A stretch of 64,000 nucleotides of DNA, taken from positions 248,001-312,000 of the forward strand of contig NZ_JAACFU010000005.1 in assembly GCF_029051725.1 (NCBI RefSeq). The letters are read 5' to 3'. The DNA is from Bradyrhizobium sp. CSS354. Its GTDB lineage: Bacteria > Pseudomonadota > Alphaproteobacteria > Rhizobiales > Xanthobacteraceae. The position numbers were made by a program, and so were the translations under genes. Positions 63,749-64,000 of the stretch are shown here, one piece after another. Numbering within the stretch: the first letter of the stretch is position 1; each line of letters opens with the position of its first letter. The notes beneath the pieces are model-generated. The model saw only the letters and a list, made by a program, of their open reading frames with translations. It had not been told where the DNA came from and did no database searches.

Positions 63749-64000
63749 TCAGGTCACCGGCGCCGGATTGAACAGCGTCAGATCGTTGTGGATGCCCCAG
63801 CGATCCGACCACGGCTTGGTGCGGCCGCTGGCGACGTCGAGGATCAGGCGGAACAGGTCCCAGCCGGTCTCCTCGATGGTCTTTTCGCCGGTGGCGATGC
63901 CTCCCGCATCGAAATCGATCAGGTCCTTCCAGCGTCGTGCGAGCTCGCTGCGGGTCGCTACCTTGATCACGGGCGCGGCCGCGAGGCCATAGGGCGTACC
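63749..64000 (-). CDS. Galactarate/altronate dehydratase-type protein, 3' end only
   Basis: The frame runs off the window edge; only about 83 C-terminal residues are visible, [20 protein letters not shown] to [10 protein letters not shown]. The segment [20 protein letters not shown] is typical of the C-terminus of UxaA/GarD family sugar-acid dehydratases. The exact substrate cannot be told from this part. Confidence 0.8.
   Translation of the reverse strand, partial: GTPYGLAAAPVIKVATRSELARRWKDLIDFDAGGIATGEKTIEETGWDLFRLILDVASGRTKPWSDRWGIHNDLTLFNPAPVT

Overview
The window looks like chromosome of a Bradyrhizobium-type alphaproteobacterium. The sequence is GC-rich with strong third-position GC bias. 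It carries rhizobial-style dispersed palindromic repeats, CtrA-type TTAA-N7-TTAA sites, a giant polar-growth coiled-coil protein of the Agrobacterium GPR / Sinorhizobium RgsE type, and an apparent GlcN3N (2,3-diamino sugar) lipid A pathway of the kind known from Bradyrhizobium. The species assignment is an inference from gene content and sequence style. No rRNA, tRNA, CRISPR array or complete insertion sequence was found.

Layout. 0-9 kb is metabolic: ahcY; a Baeyer-Villiger-type monooxygenase; an MFS/tautomerase/SDR operon divergent from a LysR regulator; a 51-residue ORF behind a CtrA-type site; a frameshifted pseudogene; and small periplasmic, NTF2-like and FAH-family genes. 9-31 kb is a cell-envelope block: MsbA-like exporter, galE, a glycosyltransferase, waaF, a decayed inserted segment with inverted ends, hldD-hldE-waaL-like ligase, a WbpM-like dehydratase, another glycosyltransferase, a WbpV-like reductase, a WecA-like initiating transferase, a UPF0104 membrane protein, a deleted uronic-acid epimerase, a ManC-like enzyme, a GnnA/GnnB-like pair and murJ. 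Together these would make the heptose core, an N-acetyl-6-deoxyhexosamine initiating sugar, GDP-mannose, and the amino sugar for lipid A.

31-46 kb is mixed metabolism: SRPBCC, DUF1127, an orphan form-II CoxL-like protein, two cytochromes c, a Cys/Met PLP enzyme, CHRD, an Lrp-type RAM domain, thiD, an LpxH-like phosphoesterase next to a frameshifted glycosyltransferase, a threonine/serine dehydratase, and an orthocaspase with an Asn-rich tail divergent from FucU across two CRP-like palindromes. 46-53 kb holds a large Ala/Glu/Pro-rich protein, an MFS permease, a dipeptide epimerase and an mlaE-mlaF-mlaD lipid-transport operon.

53-64 kb contains the 1902-residue GPR/RgsE-like protein with 22- and 44-residue repeats, an Hpt phosphotransfer gene divergent from it across CtrA-type sites, a [2Fe-2S] ferredoxin close to a ferredoxin-NADP reductase, small secreted proteins, and the 3' end of a galactarate/altronate dehydratase-type gene at the window edge. 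The most interesting unit is the CtrA-box / giant coiled-coil / Hpt locus. Other points of interest are the tailed orthocaspase, the CtrA-box microprotein and several freshly decayed envelope genes.
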